Origin: Streptomyces mangrovisoli
GTDB taxonomy: Bacteria > Actinomycetota > Actinomycetes > Streptomycetales > Streptomycetaceae
Length of the DNA stretch: 64,000 nucleotides
Direction: 5' to 3'
Assembly: GCF_000974985.2 (NCBI RefSeq)
Contig: NZ_LAVA02000022.1
Span: 1 to 64,000, forward strand
Shown here: positions 43,874 to 52,128 of the stretch, piece after piece
How positions within the stretch are numbered: the first letter of the stretch is position 1
Layout of the letters: every line of letters starts with the position of its first letter
The notes under the pieces: generated by a model
The model's database searches: none
The model's input: the letters and a program-made list of their open reading frames with translations, nothing else
Told to the model about the DNA's origin: nothing
Made by a program: the position numbers and the translations under genes

Positions 43874-44635
43874 ATGGTCATGTACAACGTCGAACCGATC
43901 ATCGATAGCGAACGAGAAGCCGGGGCGCACGGCAGCGTCAGCCTGGTCGTCCCCGCCCTCAACGAGGCGCGGAACATCGCGTGGGTCTTCGAGCAGATCC
44001 CTGAGTGCGTCGACGAGGTCATCCTCGTCGACGGCGACTCCACCGACGCCACGATCCCCATGGCCCAGCACTGCCTGCCCACCGTGCGCAACGTGCGGCA
44101 GAACGGACCCGGCAAGGGCAACGCGCTGCGCACCGGATTCCTGGAGGCGAAGGGCGACTTCGTGGTGATGATGGACGCCGACGGCAGCATGTCGCCGGCC
44201 GAGATCCCGCACTTCGTGCACTTCCTGGAACACGGCTACGACTTCGTCAAGGGTTCGCGGTTCGTCGCCGGCGGCGGCTCGCTCGACATCACCCTCATCC
44301 GCAGGATGGGCAACCAGGTCCTGCTGAGGGCCGCCAACCGCCTCTACCACGCCCGGCTGACCGACCTGTGCTACGGCTTCTGCGCGTTCCGGCGCAGCTT
44401 CCTCGACCAACTGGACCTGCACGCGGTCGGGTTCGAGATCGAGGCGGAGATGATCGTGCACGCGCTCCGCTCCGGTCTGCGCATCGCCGAGGTCCCCAGC
44501 CTGGAGCTGCCCCGGCGCAGCGGCTGCTCGAACCTCCATGCCATCTCCGACGGGCGCCGGGTGCTGCGCACCCTGCTCTCGGAACGGCCGGGGGCCCGGT
44601 CCGCCGCCCCCCGGCCCGTGAGAAGCGCGTCGTGA
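43874..44635 (+). CDS. Glycosyltransferase family 2 (polyprenyl-phosphate sugar transferase-like)
   Basis: A 253-residue GT2. SLVVPALNEARNIAWV is the nucleotide-sugar N-terminus, LVDGDSTD and MMDADGSMSPAEI supply the DxD region, and GSRFVAGGGSLDITLIRRMGN matches the dolichyl/polyprenyl-phosphate mannosyl- or glucosyltransferases. GGAGAGCC precedes ATG 43874. It is the first gene of a five-gene operon with successive overlaps. It probably charges a polyprenyl phosphate or primes the repeat unit. Confidence 0.85.
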   Translation: MVMYNVEPIIDSEREAGAHGSVSLVVPALNEARNIAWVFEQIPECVDEVILVDGDSTDATIPMAQHCLPTVRNVRQNGPGKGNALRTGFLEAKGDFVVMMDADGSMSPAEIPHFVHFLEHGYDFVKGSRFVAGGGSLDITLIRRMGNQVLLRAANRLYHARLTDLCYGFCAFRRSFLDQLDLHAVGFEIEAEMIVHALRSGLRIAEVPSLELPRRSGCSNLHAISDGRRVLRTLLSERPGARSAAPRPVRSAS

Positions 44636-45897
44636 ACTCCGCCCCGGCGTCCGCCACCCGGATCCGGCCGCCGGTGCCGGTGGTCGACATCGACCTGGAG
44701 CGTCCGGGCGAGTTCCGGCTCCCCGGCGACCGGGGACCGGTCCGCCCACAGGGGCGGGCGCTGGCACTCGTACGTCTGCACGGCCGCCCCCTGGGCATGG
44801 TCGGCGCCGCCGACGCCAGCGGACCCGACGGGCTGTGGCAGGCGCTGGCCGACACGGCCCGCGTGGAACTGGCCGACGAACTGACCGCCGAACTCGCCCG
44901 GCACCGCGCCGCGCCGGCGGACCGCGCCCCATGCCGTCCCGCGCCCCGGGCGCCGCTCGTCAGCGTGGTGGTGGCCACCCGTGACCGGCCGGAGAAACTG
45001 CGCGACTGCCTGCACGCGCTGCTGCGCTCGCGGTACCCCGAGTTCGAGATCGTCGTGGTCGACAACGCCCCGGCCGACGCGAGGACCGAGGCCCTCGTCC
45101 GCTCGGAGTTCGCCGGGCGGGTCCAGTACGTGCGCGAGCCCGTCGCCGGGCTGGCCCGCGCCCACAACCGGGGGCTCGCCCGGGTGCGCGGGCCCGTCGT
45201 GGCCTTCACGGACGACGACACCCTCGTGGACCCGGGCTGGCTGGCGGCGCTGGCCGGGCCCTTCGCCCGCGACTCCCGGACCGGCTGCGTCACCGGGCTG
45301 ATCGTCCCCGCCGAGCTGGAGACCGCGGCGCAGCAGGCGCTCGAACGGCAGGGCGGTTTCGCGAAGGGGTACCTGCCACGCACCTGGTCGCTGTCCGATC
45401 CGCCGGCGGATCCGCTGTTCCCGTTCACCGCCGGCCGCTTCGGCTCCGGCGCCAACATGGCGTTCCGCACCGGGACGCTCCGCGCCCTGGGCGGCTTCGA
45501 CACCGCGACCGGCGCCGGGACCCCGGGCCGGGGCGGTGACGACCTGCTGGCCTTCTTCCGGGTCCTGACGGCGGGTCACACGCTGGCCTACCAGCCGAGC
45601 GCCATCGTCTGGCACCGCCATCGCCGCACCGGCGACGCCGTGGCCGCGCAGGCGTTCGGGTACGGCGCGGGCCTCGGCGCCTATCTCACCGGCGCGCTGC
45701 TGCACGACCCCCGCCGGCTGCCGGCCCTGCTGCGGCGGCTGCCCGGCGGCATCCGCCACGCGGTGACCCGGTCCCGGGACCGCGCCGCCGACCCCGAGGC
45801 CGGCTGGTCCCGGCATCTGGCACTCCTGGAGGCGCGGGGCATGGTCTACGGCCCCTGCGGCTATCTGCGGGGGCGTCTGACCGGCGCCGGAAACTGA
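44632..45897 (+). CDS. Glycosyltransferase family 2
   Basis: A 421-residue protein. An N-terminal region of about 105 residues is followed by a GT2 catalytic domain: VSVVVATRDRPEKLRDCLHALL, VVVDNAPADART, VAFTDDDTLVDPGWL (DDD) and the acceptor-side GRGGDDLLAFFRVL. GTG 44632 overlaps the preceding stop (GTGA). The ED/DD-type motif near 290 fits an inverting GT-A fold. Donor and acceptor are unknown. Confidence 0.83.
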   Translation: MNSAPASATRIRPPVPVVDIDLERPGEFRLPGDRGPVRPQGRALALVRLHGRPLGMVGAADASGPDGLWQALADTARVELADELTAELARHRAAPADRAPCRPAPRAPLVSVVVATRDRPEKLRDCLHALLRSRYPEFEIVVVDNAPADARTEALVRSEFAGRVQYVREPVAGLARAHNRGLARVRGPVVAFTDDDTLVDPGWLAALAGPFARDSRTGCVTGLIVPAELETAAQQALERQGGFAKGYLPRTWSLSDPPADPLFPFTAGRFGSGANMAFRTGTLRALGGFDTATGAGTPGRGGDDLLAFFRVLTAGHTLAYQPSAIVWHRHRRTGDAVAAQAFGYGAGLGAYLTGALLHDPRRLPALLRRLPGGIRHAVTRSRDRAADPEAGWSRHLALLEARGMVYGPCGYLRGRLTGAGN

Positions 45898-45903
45898 TCC
45901 GAG

Positions 45904-47253
45904 GTGAACGGCTTGGACACCCCTCCGGTGGCCGACCCGGCCGCACGAGACGCCGGTCGGCGGCGCGGCCCGCGGGAGATGCTGCGCGCCGGTGTCGCCT
46001 CGGTGCTCCCGGGCGAGCCCGTCCTGCGCACCGGACACGTGCTCGCGGTCAGCTCCCTCGTCAACGCCGGACTCGGCTTCTTCTTCTGGACGTTCGCGAC
46101 GCACTGGTACGACGAGCGGACCGTGGGCCTGAGTTATTCGGCGCTCTCGGCGGCGCTGCTGCTCACGGGCATCGGGCAGCTCAACCTCAACGACTTCCTG
46201 GTGCGGTTCGTGCCGACCGCGGGCCGCCGCAGCCGCCGCATGGTCCTCACCTGCTACGCGGCGAGCATCTCCTTCAGCGTCGTCGTGGCCCTGCTGTTCC
46301 TCGCGTTGGTGCCGGTGGTCGCCCCGCGGCTCGGGTTCCTGCTGTCCCCGGTGGCCGCCGTCAGCTTCGTGGTGGCCGTCGCCGGATACGCCGTCTTCGT
46401 GCTGCAGGACGGCGCGCTCACGGCGGTCCGTATGCCGGGCTGGGTGGTGGGCGAGAACCTGATCTTCGCCTTCGTGAAGATCCTGCTGCTCGCCCTGGGC
46501 GCCGCCCTGGCCCTCTCCTCCGGGATCCTGCTGTCGTGGGCGGGCGCCCTCGTGGTCTCGCTGCTCGTGGCCAACTCCGTCCTGATGGGCCGCGGCATCC
46601 CCCGCCACGAGCGGGAGACGAGGACCGCGCCGCCCCCGCCCCGCATGCTCAAGTACGCCACGGCCGACTGGTTCGGTTCCTTGTTCCGGACCGCCGGGTA
46701 CACCGTGGTCCCGCTGATCGTGCTGAACAACTGCGGCGCCGAACAGAGCGCGTTCTACTCGGTGGCCTGGAACATCGCCTACGTGCCCTACCTGATCGCC
46801 CGCAACATGGGGACCTCGCTGCTCGCGGAGTCCGTGCGCGGACCCGAACGACTCGTGGCGCACTCGCTGCGCGTCCTGCGCCACTCGGGACTGCTCCTGG
46901 GCGCCGTCACCGTCGTCCTGATCGCCGCGGCACCGGAGATCCTGTCGATCTTCGGTGCCTCCTACGCCGCCCAGGGGACCACCCTGCTGCGGCTGCTGGC
47001 CCTGTCCGCGCTGCCGAACCTGCTGCTGAGCGTGGCCATCGACGTGGCCCGGGCGCGACGGCACCTGAACTGGGCCGTCGGCCTTCAGGTGGCGATGTGC
47101 GTCCTGGTCCTGGGCCTCACCCACGTGCTGCTGCCGCACTTCGGGGTCGCGGGCGCGGGGCTCGCGTGGCTGGCCACCCAGTGCGTGATCGCCCTCTTCC
47201 TGATCGCCTCCAGGTCCCGCTGGCTCGTCCCCGTCACCGAAGGATCGTCATGA
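45904..47253 (+). CDS. Lipid-linked oligosaccharide flippase-like (MATE/Wzx superfamily) membrane protein
   Basis: A 449-residue polytopic protein with about 12-14 helices (VSSLVNAGLGFFFWTFATHWY onward, ending LATQCVIALFLIASR). The organisation is that of Wzx/MurJ-type polysaccharide exporters. GTG 45904 is used; a TTG at 45913 has the better-spaced GAGGTG, so the N-terminus is uncertain by three residues. It is followed by a GT2 with ATGA overlap. It would flip the repeat unit across the membrane. Confidence 0.8.
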   Translation: MNGLDTPPVADPAARDAGRRRGPREMLRAGVASVLPGEPVLRTGHVLAVSSLVNAGLGFFFWTFATHWYDERTVGLSYSALSAALLLTGIGQLNLNDFLVRFVPTAGRRSRRMVLTCYAASISFSVVVALLFLALVPVVAPRLGFLLSPVAAVSFVVAVAGYAVFVLQDGALTAVRMPGWVVGENLIFAFVKILLLALGAALALSSGILLSWAGALVVSLLVANSVLMGRGIPRHERETRTAPPPPRMLKYATADWFGSLFRTAGYTVVPLIVLNNCGAEQSAFYSVAWNIAYVPYLIARNMGTSLLAESVRGPERLVAHSLRVLRHSGLLLGAVTVVLIAAAPEILSIFGASYAAQGTTLLRLLALSALPNLLLSVAIDVARARRHLNWAVGLQVAMCVLVLGLTHVLLPHFGVAGAGLAWLATQCVIALFLIASRSRWLVPVTEGSS

Positions 47254-48281
47254 ACAGCGCACTGCCCGCCACCCGCACCGTCCCCACCCTGTCGGTCGTC
47301 GTCTGTGCCTACACCCTGGACCGCTGGGAGGACCTGCGGGCCGCGATCGGGTCGGTACTGGTCCAGGACCCGCCCGCCGACGAGGTCGTCCTGGTCGTCG
47401 ACCACAACGAGGCGCTCCTCGAACGGGCCCGGCGGGAGCTGCACGGCGTGCTGGTGGTGCCCAACCAGAGGCGCCGCGGTCTGTCCGGGGGCCGCAACAC
47501 GGGCGTGGCGGTCTCCCGCGCCGACGTGGTGGCCTTCCTCGACGACGACGCCACCGCGGAACCGGGGTGGACGGACCGCCTGCTCGCGCCCTACGCCGAC
47601 CCCCGCGTGGTGGGCGTCGGCGGGTTCGTGCGGCCGTGGTGGGCGACCGGGCGCCCGGTCTGGTTCCCGCCGGAGTTCGACTGGGTGGTGGGCTGCTCCT
47701 ACCGGGGACAGCCCGGCCGGGCCGCCCGGGTGCGCAACTTCATCGGCGCCAACATGTCCTTCCGCAGAAGCGAACTGGTCGCCGTCGGCGGCTTTCTCGA
47801 CGCCCTGGGACGCGTGGGCAGCCGTCCGGTGGCGAGCTGCGACGAGACGGACCTGTGTCTGCGGATCGCCGCCCGCGACCCGCGGGCCGTCCTGCTGTAC
47901 GAGCCGGCCGCCGAGATACGGCACCGGGTCCCCGACTCCCGTACCGACTGGGCCTACTTCCGCAACCGCTGCTACATCGAGGGGCTGTCCAAGGCGCTGG
48001 TGGCCCGGCGCTGCGGCAGCGGGCCCGCGCTCGCCACCGAGCGCGTGTACATGCGGTCGGTCATCCCGCGGGCCCTCGCCCGCAACGTGACCGGGATCCG
48101 GCGCCCCGGCGCGCTGCGCACGATCGGGGCGCTGTCGGGGGGCGTGTGCGCGACCGTCGCCGGTTATCTCGTCGGCACGGTGAGGCCGTTGGGTTCCCGG
48201 CGCACCTCACGGCTTCCCTTCCGCCATCCCGTCCGGCGTCCGCGCAGGTCCGCGAACCCACCGGCGACGGCCCGGACATGA
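47250..48281 (+). CDS. Glycosyltransferase family 2
   Basis: A 343-residue GT2. SVVVCAYTLDRWEDLRAAIGS is the N-terminal strand-helix, RRGLSGGRNTGVAVSRADVV with AFLDDDATAEPGW supplies the DxD, and SCDETDLCLRIAARDP is the ED-type catalytic motif. AAGGATCGTC precedes ATG 47250, which overlaps the flippase stop. It ends in a basic Arg/Pro tail and overlaps the deacetylase start (ATGA). Confidence 0.85.
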   Translation: MNSALPATRTVPTLSVVVCAYTLDRWEDLRAAIGSVLVQDPPADEVVLVVDHNEALLERARRELHGVLVVPNQRRRGLSGGRNTGVAVSRADVVAFLDDDATAEPGWTDRLLAPYADPRVVGVGGFVRPWWATGRPVWFPPEFDWVVGCSYRGQPGRAARVRNFIGANMSFRRSELVAVGGFLDALGRVGSRPVASCDETDLCLRIAARDPRAVLLYEPAAEIRHRVPDSRTDWAYFRNRCYIEGLSKALVARRCGSGPALATERVYMRSVIPRALARNVTGIRRPGALRTIGALSGGVCATVAGYLVGTVRPLGSRRTSRLPFRHPVRRPRRSANPPATART

Positions 48282-49093
48282 ACGTCGTACCCGTCTTCCT
48301 GTATCACGCGGTGAGTGACGAATCCCCTTCGTGGCTCGCGGAGTTCACGGTCAGTCCGCGCACGTTCGCGACGCACCTGGACCTGATCGCCGACCGCGGA
48401 CTGCGGGTGGTGCCCCTGCGCCGCCTGGTCGACGCCCTGCTCGGCGGCCCACCGGTGCCGCCCCGGTCCGCGGTGCTGACCTTCGACGACGGGTACGCCG
48501 ACTTCGCCTCCACCGTGGCCCCCCTCCTGGCGGCACGGGGACTGCCCGCGACGCTGTACGTCACCACCGGCGCCCTGGGCACGCCCGGACGGCGCCCGGG
48601 CGGCGGGCCGTTCCCGTCCGTGGCGACCCTGACCTGGGCCCAGGTCAGGGAGTTGGACGCCGCCGGGGTGGAGATCGGCGGGCACACCGAGACCCATCCG
48701 CAGCTGGACACGCTGACCCGGGCGTCGGTGCGGGCGGAGGTGGCCGGCTGCAAGCAGCGGATCGAGGACGAACTCGGCCACCGTGTCGACTCGTTCGCCT
48801 ATCCGCACGGCTACTCCAGCCGCACCGTGCGCGCGGTGGTGCGGGAGGCCGGATGGACCTCGGCCGCCGCCATCCGGGCGTCGTCGGCGTTCAGTTCGGA
48901 GCGGGACGACCCGCTGCGGTTCGCCCGGCTCATGGTCCGTGCCGACACCGGCAGGGACCGCTTCACGCTCTGGACCCGCGGCGCGGGGGCGCCGGTGGCT
49001 CCGTTCGCCGAGGGGCTGCGCACCCGGGGCTGGCGGGCCTATCGCAGGGCACGGGCGGTGGCCGGGCGGCCGTACCGGGCGATCCCCGCCTGA
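48278..49093 (+). CDS. Polysaccharide deacetylase (CE4/NodB) family protein
   Basis: A 271-residue protein. The NodB-homology motif 1 is TFDDGYADF with Asp70/Asp71, motif 2 GGHTETHPQL carries the two metal histidines, and motif 3 is SFAYPHGYSSR. No signal peptide is obvious, so it may act in the cytosol on an intermediate or be exported otherwise. It is the last gene of the operon; a convergent GH16 gene follows. It removes N- or O-acetyl groups from the polysaccharide (family knowledge). Confidence 0.85.
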   Translation: MNVVPVFLYHAVSDESPSWLAEFTVSPRTFATHLDLIADRGLRVVPLRRLVDALLGGPPVPPRSAVLTFDDGYADFASTVAPLLAARGLPATLYVTTGALGTPGRRPGGGPFPSVATLTWAQVRELDAAGVEIGGHTETHPQLDTLTRASVRAEVAGCKQRIEDELGHRVDSFAYPHGYSSRTVRAVVREAGWTSAAAIRASSAFSSERDDPLRFARLMVRADTGRDRFTLWTRGAGAPVAPFAEGLRTRGWRAYRRARAVAGRPYRAIPA

Positions 49094-49119
49094 CGGCCGG
49101 CCGCGGACCCGGCGGCCGT
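49093..49119. terminator. Short hairpin between convergent deacetylase and GH16 genes
   Basis: ACGGCCG (49093-49099) pairs with CGGCCGT (49113-49119) around a GC-rich loop, overlapping the ends of both genes. It is a weak bidirectional terminator candidate. Confidence 0.4.
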
Positions 49120-50024
49120 CAGGGCTGCCAGACCCTTACCCAGTCCACGCGCATACGGGCCGAACCGACGTCCGCGGGCGGGGTGGTGGGCAGGCCGACG
49201 GCCAGGTTGAGGATGAGTTCCATCGGCACGTGGGAAATGCGCTCGGGGTCGGTCACCCGGAACCGTTCGACCCCGTCGACGTACCAGACGAGTCTGTCCT
49301 TCTCCCAGAGCAGCGCGAAGACGTGGTAGCCGTCGGGGAAGCCGGCCGAGTCGAAGGTCCCGCGCTGCTTGCGGTCCGCGCCGTCGGCGTTGCGCCAGTG
49401 CGTGAACATCGTGAGCTGCCGCGTGGTGCCGAGGAACTCCATGATGTCGATCTCGGGCGGGGTGTAGCGGCTCGCGGGCATCAGCCAGAACTCGGAGGCC
49501 ATGCCGGCCTGCGGCGGGATGCGCACCGCCGCCTCGAAGTAGCCGTAGGTGAAGGTCTCCCGGGGCCGGGCGTACCAGTCGTCCCGGCCGGTGGAGACCA
49601 TGCCGGAGACCCACGGGTAGAGCTTCCCGTCGCTCCCCCGGGTGGCCCGGCGCTGGGCGGTGAGGGTCAGCACTCCCCCGCCCACGGTGGCCTGACCGGG
49701 CTGGTACCACTCCAGTTCGTTGTTGGTGGCGATGGTGCAGCCGCGCTCGTTCCAGTCGTAGCACGTGGTCCAGCGGTGGGTGTCGAGACGCGAGCCGTCG
49801 AACTCGTCGTGGAAGACCATCCGCCAGCCCGCGGGCGCCGAGACCCGGGACACCGCGGGCCCCCGCGCGGATCCGCCGACGTCCCCCGCCACCAGCACGA
49901 TCACGAGCACCGCGAAGACCGCGCCCCAGAACGCCAGATGCCGGTGCGGGCGCCGGTGCCGGCCGTGCGGGTGCGGGCCGTGCGGATGCGGGCCGCCCGG
50001 CGCGCGGCGCGGCCGGAGCCTCAC
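49119..50024 (-). CDS. Glycoside hydrolase family 16 (secreted or anchored beta-glucanase-like)
   Basis: A 301-residue protein. A His/Pro/Arg-rich cytosolic tail and one TM or signal-anchor (about 31-47) precede a GH16 jelly roll whose catalytic motif is Glu191-I-Asp193-I-M-Glu196. GH16 enzymes cleave beta-1,3/1,4-glucans, galactans or related polymers. GTG 50024 follows GGGAGAACACG. It lies 40 bp after the APH-like gene in one operon under the third 23-bp operator. A role in trimming or releasing the locus polymer is inferred. Confidence 0.88.
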   Translation of the reverse strand: MRLRPRRAPGGPHPHGPHPHGRHRRPHRHLAFWGAVFAVLVIVLVAGDVGGSARGPAVSRVSAPAGWRMVFHDEFDGSRLDTHRWTTCYDWNERGCTIATNNELEWYQPGQATVGGGVLTLTAQRRATRGSDGKLYPWVSGMVSTGRDDWYARPRETFTYGYFEAAVRIPPQAGMASEFWLMPASRYTPPEIDIMEFLGTTRQLTMFTHWRNADGADRKQRGTFDSAGFPDGYHVFALLWEKDRLVWYVDGVERFRVTDPERISHVPMELILNLAVGLPTTPPADVGSARMRVDWVRVWQP

Positions 50025-50064
50025 CGTGTTCTCCCGCGGCGGTGCTCGCGCGGCGCCGAGGCGG

Positions 50065-51120
50065 TCACGCCCGGGCCCCGGCCCAACGGTCGCATTCGTG
50101 CAGCACGGGCGCCACCGTGTGCGCGAGCCACCCGTGACTGCGGCCGAAACGGGGGGACTTGCGGACGTTGTTGGTCACGTGCCAGAGCCAGCTCAGCAGG
50201 GGGACCGCCACCGGGTCGGCGACGCCGTGGTCCGGGTCGAGACCGGCCAGCGCCAGCAGCGGGCGGTCGGCGTCCGGGATGCGGCCGACGCGCAGCGTCT
50301 CGGCGACCAGGCCCCCCAGCGGGCGGCCGGTGAGCGTGGAGCGCAGGGCGACCACGAAGGAGTAGGCGTCGATCTCGCACGGTCCGCGGGCGCGACCGCT
50401 GCCCCAGTCGAAGACGCCGGTCACCTGGAGGGGCACGCCGTCGAGGAGCACGTTGCCGGGGTGGTAGTCGCCGTGGGTCCAGCCCTCGGTCAGCACGGCG
50501 CCGGCCAGGGCCGCCTCCAGCCGCCGGCCGAGGGCCCGGAACTCGGCAGCCCGGCGGCCGGAGCGGTACCGGGGCGTTCCGGCGGCGAGATCCGTCAGCT
50601 GCGCGGCGCACCAGGCAGGCGCCCGGTCGGCCGCCGCCCTGGGCCGCCCGGTGGCGGCCCGCAGATCCGCCAACAGCCGCATCGCGGGCGCCACCACGGC
50701 GTACGGGTCGTCGCCGGCGTGCCGGAGCAGGGTGTCCGCCGGGACGCCCTGGAGCCTGCTCTGGGCGAAGGTCCCCGCGGGGCCGGGCGAACCGACGGCT
50801 CGCGGCAGCAGCGCACGCCAGGGGTCGAGCCTGCCGTCGGCCCCCAGTTCCTGCAGTACCTCCCGCTCGCGCACGGTGACGGCGGCCCCGGCCTCGTTCC
50901 TGGGGTGCTTGACCACCAGGCTTCCCGCGTCGCCGCGCAGCTCGAACATGAGCAGGCCCGCTTCGGGCAGGGACGGGCGCCGCACCACCGTGACGTCCCC
51001 GGGACCCGCGCCGCGTACCAGCCAGTGCGCACGGAGGCGGTCGTCCAGGCCGGCCAGCGCGCGCGGGAAGTACAGGGGCAGCAGACCGGACAGCGAGGAC
51101 AGCTTGGCGGGTGTCTTCAT
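50065..51120 (-). CDS. Aminoglycoside phosphotransferase (APH)-fold kinase
   Basis: A 351-residue protein. The Brenner-type motif THGDYHPGNVLLDG and the metal motif VFDWGSG are present, and VVKHPRNEAG supplies the N-lobe lysine. The fold covers antibiotic, choline and sugar kinases. AAGGTC precedes ATG 51120. It heads an operon with GH16 and has operator site 3 directly upstream. In this setting it is more likely to phosphorylate a lipid, sugar or teichoic-type substrate than an antibiotic; this is inference. Confidence 0.78.
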   Translation of the reverse strand: MKTPAKLSSLSGLLPLYFPRALAGLDDRLRAHWLVRGAGPGDVTVVRRPSLPEAGLLMFELRGDAGSLVVKHPRNEAGAAVTVREREVLQELGADGRLDPWRALLPRAVGSPGPAGTFAQSRLQGVPADTLLRHAGDDPYAVVAPAMRLLADLRAATGRPRAAADRAPAWCAAQLTDLAAGTPRYRSGRRAAEFRALGRRLEAALAGAVLTEGWTHGDYHPGNVLLDGVPLQVTGVFDWGSGRARGPCEIDAYSFVVALRSTLTGRPLGGLVAETLRVGRIPDADRPLLALAGLDPDHGVADPVAVPLLSWLWHVTNNVRKSPRFGRSHGWLAHTVAPVLHECDRWAGARA

Positions 51121-51135
51121 ACCAGACCTTGCCAT

Positions 51136-51158
51136 ATGCGCATACACCGTAAACATAC
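51136..51158. promoter_or_regulatory. EPS-locus operator, site 3 (APH-GH16 operon)
   Basis: The AT-rich 23-mer starts ATGCGCATACAC and ends CGTAAACATAC. It shares 16 of 23 positions with site 1 (minus strand) and 14 of 23 with site 2, all differences being transitions. It lies 16 bp upstream of the APH start. Confidence 0.7.
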
Positions 51159-51293
51159 GATATTTCAGGCAGACTCCGGCCGCCACCAGACGGCCGGACC
51201 GGCCCCCTCCACCACCGCCCGGAAACCGCCCTGGAAAGCGGCCTTGGAAGGCGGCCCTGGGAAACCGCCCGGAGAAGCCGCCCGGAAATGCCG

Positions 51294-51327
51294 AGAGGCC
51301 GTTTCAGATTTCTCTGAAACGGCCTCT
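51294..51327 (-). terminator. Terminator of tRNA-Pro copy 2
   Basis: A perfect 15-bp stem (51294-51308 with 51313-51327), loop TTTC, 20 bp beyond the tRNA 3' end. Its geometry is the same as the hairpin after copy 1. The stretch 51160-51293 is GC-rich with short CCGCCCGGAAA-like direct repeats and no gene. Confidence 0.8.
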
Positions 51328-51346
51328 GGCCTGCGACTTCGTAAAG

Positions 51347-51420
<74 letters not shown>

Positions 51421-51538
51421 GCGATGTCACACGGTGTCCCCGCGTGATCGCGCTGACAGCACTTTACCGCACCGCGCGGGCCGATCCGACGGGGGGCGCC
51501 GCCGACGGCCACCGGCCCGGGCGCGGGACAATCGGCGC

Positions 51539-52060
51539 ATGGACGGTCGAGGCGCCGGGCAGCCGGAGGACACACGGGACCGGGACGGGCAGGGGCGGGC
51601 GCGCAACGCGCGGCCCCGGGACGGGCTCGGACGGCCCCTGCCGTACGGCGCCGACGGCGTGGCCCGGCAGCCCGAGGGCGTGGTGCGCACCCCGCCGCAG
51701 ACCGTCGCGCAGGCGCAGGCGCTGCTTGACGACGGCAGGCCGTTCCACGCGCACGAGGTCTTCGAGGACGCGTGGAAGACGGGGCCGCAGGGCGAGCGCG
51801 CGCTGTGGCGTTCGCTGGCCCAGCTGGCGGTCGGCCTCACGCATGCCGCGCGCGGCAACGCCACGGGCGGGGCCCGGCTGCTGCGCCGGGGCGCGGACGG
51901 GGTCGAGGAGTGGTCGGCGGGCGGCCCGGCGACGCCGTACGGCATGGATCTCGCGGGGGTCGTCCGCTGGGCGCGGGAACTGGCGGGGCGGGTGGAGCGC
52001 GGCGAGCCGGTCGACGCGGGGGCGGCCGCGCCGCGGCTCCGCGGGGACGGGACGCCGTAG
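51539..52060 (+). CDS. DUF309 domain protein
   Basis: A 173-residue protein. A charged, low-complexity N-terminus of about 50 residues precedes the DUF309 helical hairpin LLDDGRPFHAHEVFEDAWKT and WRSLAQLAVGLTHAARGN. DUF309 proteins are small helical proteins of unknown function, often next to metabolic genes. GACAAT ends seven bases before ATG 51539, so the mRNA may be leaderless. cobF follows 68 bp later. Confidence 0.8.
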   Translation: MDGRGAGQPEDTRDRDGQGRARNARPRDGLGRPLPYGADGVARQPEGVVRTPPQTVAQAQALLDDGRPFHAHEVFEDAWKTGPQGERALWRSLAQLAVGLTHAARGNATGGARLLRRGADGVEEWSAGGPATPYGMDLAGVVRWARELAGRVERGEPVDAGAAAPRLRGDGTP

Positions 52061-52128
52061 CGGACCGGGACGGGACCGGGGCCGGACCGGTGCGGGGGCG
52101 TGGCGGCGCATGGGGCAGACTCGACGCC

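Noticed and set aside
50065..51120. Calling the APH-fold gene an aminoglycoside resistance determinant
   Set aside because: The motifs are shared by many kinases, and the operon and operator context point to the polysaccharide locus rather than resistance.
52061..52128. Cobalamin riboswitch before cobF
   Set aside because: Only 68 bp separate DUF309 and cobF, and no B12-box-like sequence is seen; the start appears leaderless.
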